Shown here one piece after another: positions 7,601 to 8,815 of a stretch of DNA of 8,815 nt. The notes below the pieces were generated by a model. That model saw nothing but the letters and a program-made list of their open reading frames with translations. It had not been told where the DNA came from and did not search any database. The stretch's first letter is position 1. Every line of letters starts with the position of its first letter. This stretch comes from Kangiella sp. GTDB lineage: Bacteria; Pseudomonadota; Gammaproteobacteria; Enterobacterales; Kangiellaceae. The DNA lies in the NCBI GenBank assembly GCA_002733465.1, contig NVVT01000013.1, forward strand, positions 57,306 through 66,120, read 5' to 3'. A program made the position numbers and the translations under genes.

Positions 7601-8128
7601 ATCGGGAAAATAAAGTTGCCAAAAGCCAACACAATTAGCAGCCTCTTGATGGTTTCCGGCGAGCAACGCCTTTCCAACATCGCCCTCTTTACCACCCGAT
7701 AACAAAATTAGTCCGTTATTACGATCTTTAAACCAACTTTTATTAACAACTGGAATACCTCTTTGCTGATTTTCTTGATAGGCTTTAGACACTAATATTT
7801 TCGCATTTAAATAACCTTCATCATTCATACAAAGAATGGTAACGCGAAAATTATCAGCATCGGTTTCCTCATCATTTACCACCAGATCAACGCCAGCGAT
7901 AGGTTTTATACCTTTGCCTCGACATGCTTTGTAAAACTTTATAAGCCCAAAAAAATTAACATAGTCGGTGATTGCTATCGCTGGCATTCCAAGCTCAATC
8001 ACTTGTTCAACAGTGGGCGCAATTCTACAAATACCGTCAACAATAGAATACTCAGAGTGCATTCTCAGATGAACAAATGATGGCTGATCTTTGGTTGTAA
8101 CCGTTTCAGTTTCAGTTTCAGTTTCCAT
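4601..8128 (-). CDS. dnaE: DNA polymerase III subunit alpha
   Basis: The replicative polymerase subunit, 1175 residues against 1160 in E. coli, cytosolic, part of the core with epsilon and theta-like subunits. The PHP domain (about 18-290) begins FVHLRMHSEYS; R22 stands where metal-binding PHP domains have His, and TDY (54-56) replaces TDH, so its nuclease site looks degenerate as in E. coli and proofreading would rest on a separate DnaQ. Catalytic centre: GPGRGSGAGSLVAYS (373-387), PDFDIDF (414-420) with D415 and D417, and D569 in KFDFLGL. The helix-hairpin-helix region follows GFNKSHSAAYALVSYQTAWLK-like motif around 768; the beta-clamp motif is QNDLF (938-942), then an OB-fold (about 1007-1090) and a C-terminal tau-binding region that ends like E. 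coli. The ATG at 8128 is 6 nt after the rnhB stop, without a strong ribosome site, so coupling is likely. The first residues METETETETVTT come from a hexamer repeat and extend the usual N-terminus by about 11 residues. Confidence 0.99.
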   Translation of the reverse strand: METETETETVTTKDQPSFVHLRMHSEYSIVDGICRIAPTVEQVIELGMPAIAITDYVNFFGLIKFYKACRGKGIKPIAGVDLVVNDEETDADNFRVTILCMNDEGYLNAKILVSKAYQENQQRGIPVVNKSWFKDRNNGLILLSGGKEGDVGKALLAGNHQEAANCVGFWQLYFPDRYYIELQRTERSGEGDYIHLVATFAQGAGTPVVATNDVCFLAEKDFDAHEIRVCINQSRVLDDPRRPKTYSNQQYLKSTAEMVELFSDIPEAIENTLEIAKRCNLSLNLGQYFLPNYPIPDGLTIEEYFCQLSEEGLEKRLDVLLDRSATEFNELRKPYDERLKLELDVINQMGFPGYFLIVADFIQWSKNNGVPVGPGRGSGAGSLVAYSLDITDLDPLEYELLFERFLNPERVSMPDFDIDFCMDGRDRVIDYVADKYGRNSVSQIITFGRLAAKAVIKDVGRVLSQPYGFVDKISKLIPFKVGINLTKAWEEEPEIRSRYELEEEFQALWDMAIRLEGITRNAGKHAGGVVISPNDLTEFSALYCDESGGGLVTQFDKDDVETAGLVKFDFLGLRTLTIIDWALDTINAQEAQKDNPIIIESIELEVPEVYQLLKEGRTTAVFQLESRGMKELIKKLLPSRFEDIIALVALYRPGPLESGMVDDFVARKHGRQEVAYPHADYQHEDLKPVLEPTYGIILYQEQVMQIAQVLANFSLGGADLLRRAMGKKKESVMQEQRVIFMEGAQKRDVDEDLAGQIFDLMEKFAGYGFNKSHSAAYALVSYQTAWLKTFYPAAFMAAVMSADMDNTEKVVTYVDDSKDMGLEILPPDVNRGDYKFTIDGPKTIIYGIGAIKGVGESAIESVVEGRKLNGDYKDLFDFCNRVDLKKVNRRSLDAMIRAGALDKLVNAEPDSSRATLMATLDKAIKSAEQFKRNEALGQNDLFGTPSEDDAEQSIEYAVVRPWPESKVLDGERETLGLYLTGHPINQYLPEIRRFCDLRLNNLQPTRRGDYVLVAGLIINVRVMKTKKGLSWAIVSLDDQSGRVDVMVYSDLYEISKDLLLKDQVILAKGDISTDDFSGGLKMSGKEIHKLLDVRESRAKYLELSLNINHGSLLAQDLIETLQPYKSGKCPVRFKCHIGENSAELAATGEWSVSPTDELLFGLKNIAGCEKVRLVY
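8102..8125. repeat. Four tandem hexamers at the 5' end of dnaE
   Basis: On the minus strand GAAACT occurs three times in a row and is followed by GAAACG, directly after the dnaE ATG, encoding Glu-Thr four times. Because the unit is six bases, copy-number change would lengthen or shorten the N-terminus without shifting the frame. Confidence 0.85.
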
Positions 8129-8134
8129 ACTATT

Positions 8135-8716
8135 CTAAATACCAGATCCTTCAATAATCCGTCTTACTGGCGCAAAACTTTTTCTGTGAATTGGCGTTAT
8201 TCCTAAATCAATTATTGCTTGCATATGTTGTTTAGTTGGATAACCTTTGTGCTTGGCTAATCCATAACCAGGATAGATTTTATCTAGCTCTTTCATTTCT
8301 TTATCTCTAGCCACTTTCGCGATTATAGAAGCAGCTCCGATTGCTGGCTCTTTTAAATCCCCTTTAATAATCGCTTCACTAGTACATTTCAGGTCAGGAC
8401 ATCGGTTGCCATCAATCAAACAATGTTTTGCTTCTATATTTAATCCTTCAACCGCTCTCTTCATCGCTAGCATACTAGCTTGAAGAATATTTATTTTATC
8501 AATTTCTTCAACTTCAGCTCGTCCTAAAGACCAACTGAGTGCATTCTCTTTTATTAAGATAGAGAGTTCTTCTCTTCTTTTTTCAGTGAGCTTTTTAGAG
8601 TCAGTTAAACCTTCTATGGGGTTCTCAGGATCGAGAATCACGGCGGCGGCGACCACAGCGCCAATTAGTGGTCCTCTACCAACTTCATCTACACCAGCTG
8701 TATATAATTCACTCAT
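8135..8716 (-). CDS. rnhB: Ribonuclease HII
   Basis: RNase HII removes misincorporated ribonucleotides and RNA-DNA junctions from DNA in the cytosol, using two metal ions. The 193-residue protein matches the family's usual length (about 190-215). The catalytic carboxylates are all present: D10 and E11 in AGVDEVGRGPLIGAVV, D102 in LIDGN, and D120 in IIKGD, followed by AIGAASIIAKVARD (125-138). GYGLAKHKGYPTKQH near the C-terminus and the DSKKL motif at 39-43 are also typical. The ATG at 8716 is placed 7 residues before the first conserved block, the normal distance; its ribosome site is weak. The gene sits 30 nt after the presumed lpxB stop and 6 nt before dnaE, the same order as in E. coli, so a shared transcript from further upstream is likely. 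Confidence 0.98.
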   Translation of the reverse strand: MSELYTAGVDEVGRGPLIGAVVAAAVILDPENPIEGLTDSKKLTEKRREELSILIKENALSWSLGRAEVEEIDKINILQASMLAMKRAVEGLNIEAKHCLIDGNRCPDLKCTSEAIIKGDLKEPAIGAASIIAKVARDKEMKELDKIYPGYGLAKHKGYPTKQHMQAIIDLGITPIHRKSFAPVRRIIEGSGI

Positions 8717-8746
8717 ATGCTTTTTACTTAATTATTTGAACCCTGA

Positions 8747-8815
8747 TTAGACCCGATTTGTTTTACTTAACAACTGACTAATCGCTTCAGCGGCTATTTC
8801 ATTTCCATTTTTTCT
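8747..8815 (-). CDS. lpxB: Probable lipid-A-disaccharide synthase LpxB, C-terminal 22 residues only
   Basis: The minus strand is open from the window edge to TAA at 8747-8749 and encodes a tail containing NGNEIAAEAISQLL followed by SKTNRV. LpxB proteins commonly end with an N-x-[SN]-E-x-A-A-[DE]-A-[IV] helix like this one, and lpxB is the normal gene before rnhB in gammaproteobacteria. LpxB joins two acylglucosamine units to make the lipid A disaccharide at the inner membrane. With only 22 residues visible the call rests largely on gene order. Confidence 0.65.
   Translation of the reverse strand, partial: RKNGNEIAAEAISQLLSKTNRV

Overview
The window looks like chromosomal DNA from a low-GC gammaproteobacterium. 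The order lpxB-rnhB-dnaE on one strand matches the lipid A/replication cluster known from Escherichia coli, and a regulatory protein of the RpfE family directly in front of recJ matches an arrangement known from Xanthomonas and other gammaproteobacteria. The exact genus cannot be read from the sequence. Gene density is very high: no stretch over about 100 bases lacks a gene, and I see no tRNA, rRNA, CRISPR array or insertion sequence.

Layout, left to right. (1) 1-1207, minus: 5' two thirds of recJ (single-strand DNA exonuclease), cut by the window edge. (2) 1213-2202, minus: RpfE-family protein, 5 nt ahead of recJ. (3) 2277-3524, minus: exported metal-dependent amidohydrolase with a twin-arginine, possibly lipoprotein, signal; it probably starts at TTG. 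(4) 3582-3950, plus: small Mth938-like (DUF498) protein, divergent from the amidohydrolase. (5) 4050-4604, plus: a complete ParD/ParE-type toxin-antitoxin pair with its own promoter and a small palindrome between the promoter boxes. (6) 4601-8128, minus: dnaE, the DNA polymerase III alpha subunit, full length, whose stop overlaps the toxin stop by 4 nt. (7) 8135-8716, minus: rnhB (RNase HII). (8) 8747-8815, minus: last codons of a gene that is most likely lpxB.

How the genes relate. lpxB, rnhB and dnaE read as one transcription unit with gaps of 30 and 6 nt. In E. coli accA follows dnaE; here that place holds a convergent toxin-antitoxin module, so the ancestral order is broken exactly at the dnaE stop. 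The amidohydrolase, RpfE-family gene and recJ also run in one direction, with the last two tightly coupled. RecJ, RNase HII and DnaE all act in DNA replication or repair, but they lie in two separate units. The least understood genes are the RpfE-family protein, the exported amidohydrolase and the Mth938-like protein. I found no clear new multi-gene system; the most noteworthy points are the toxin-antitoxin insertion at dnaE, its candidate operator, the rpfE-recJ coupling, and the orphan exported amidohydrolase.
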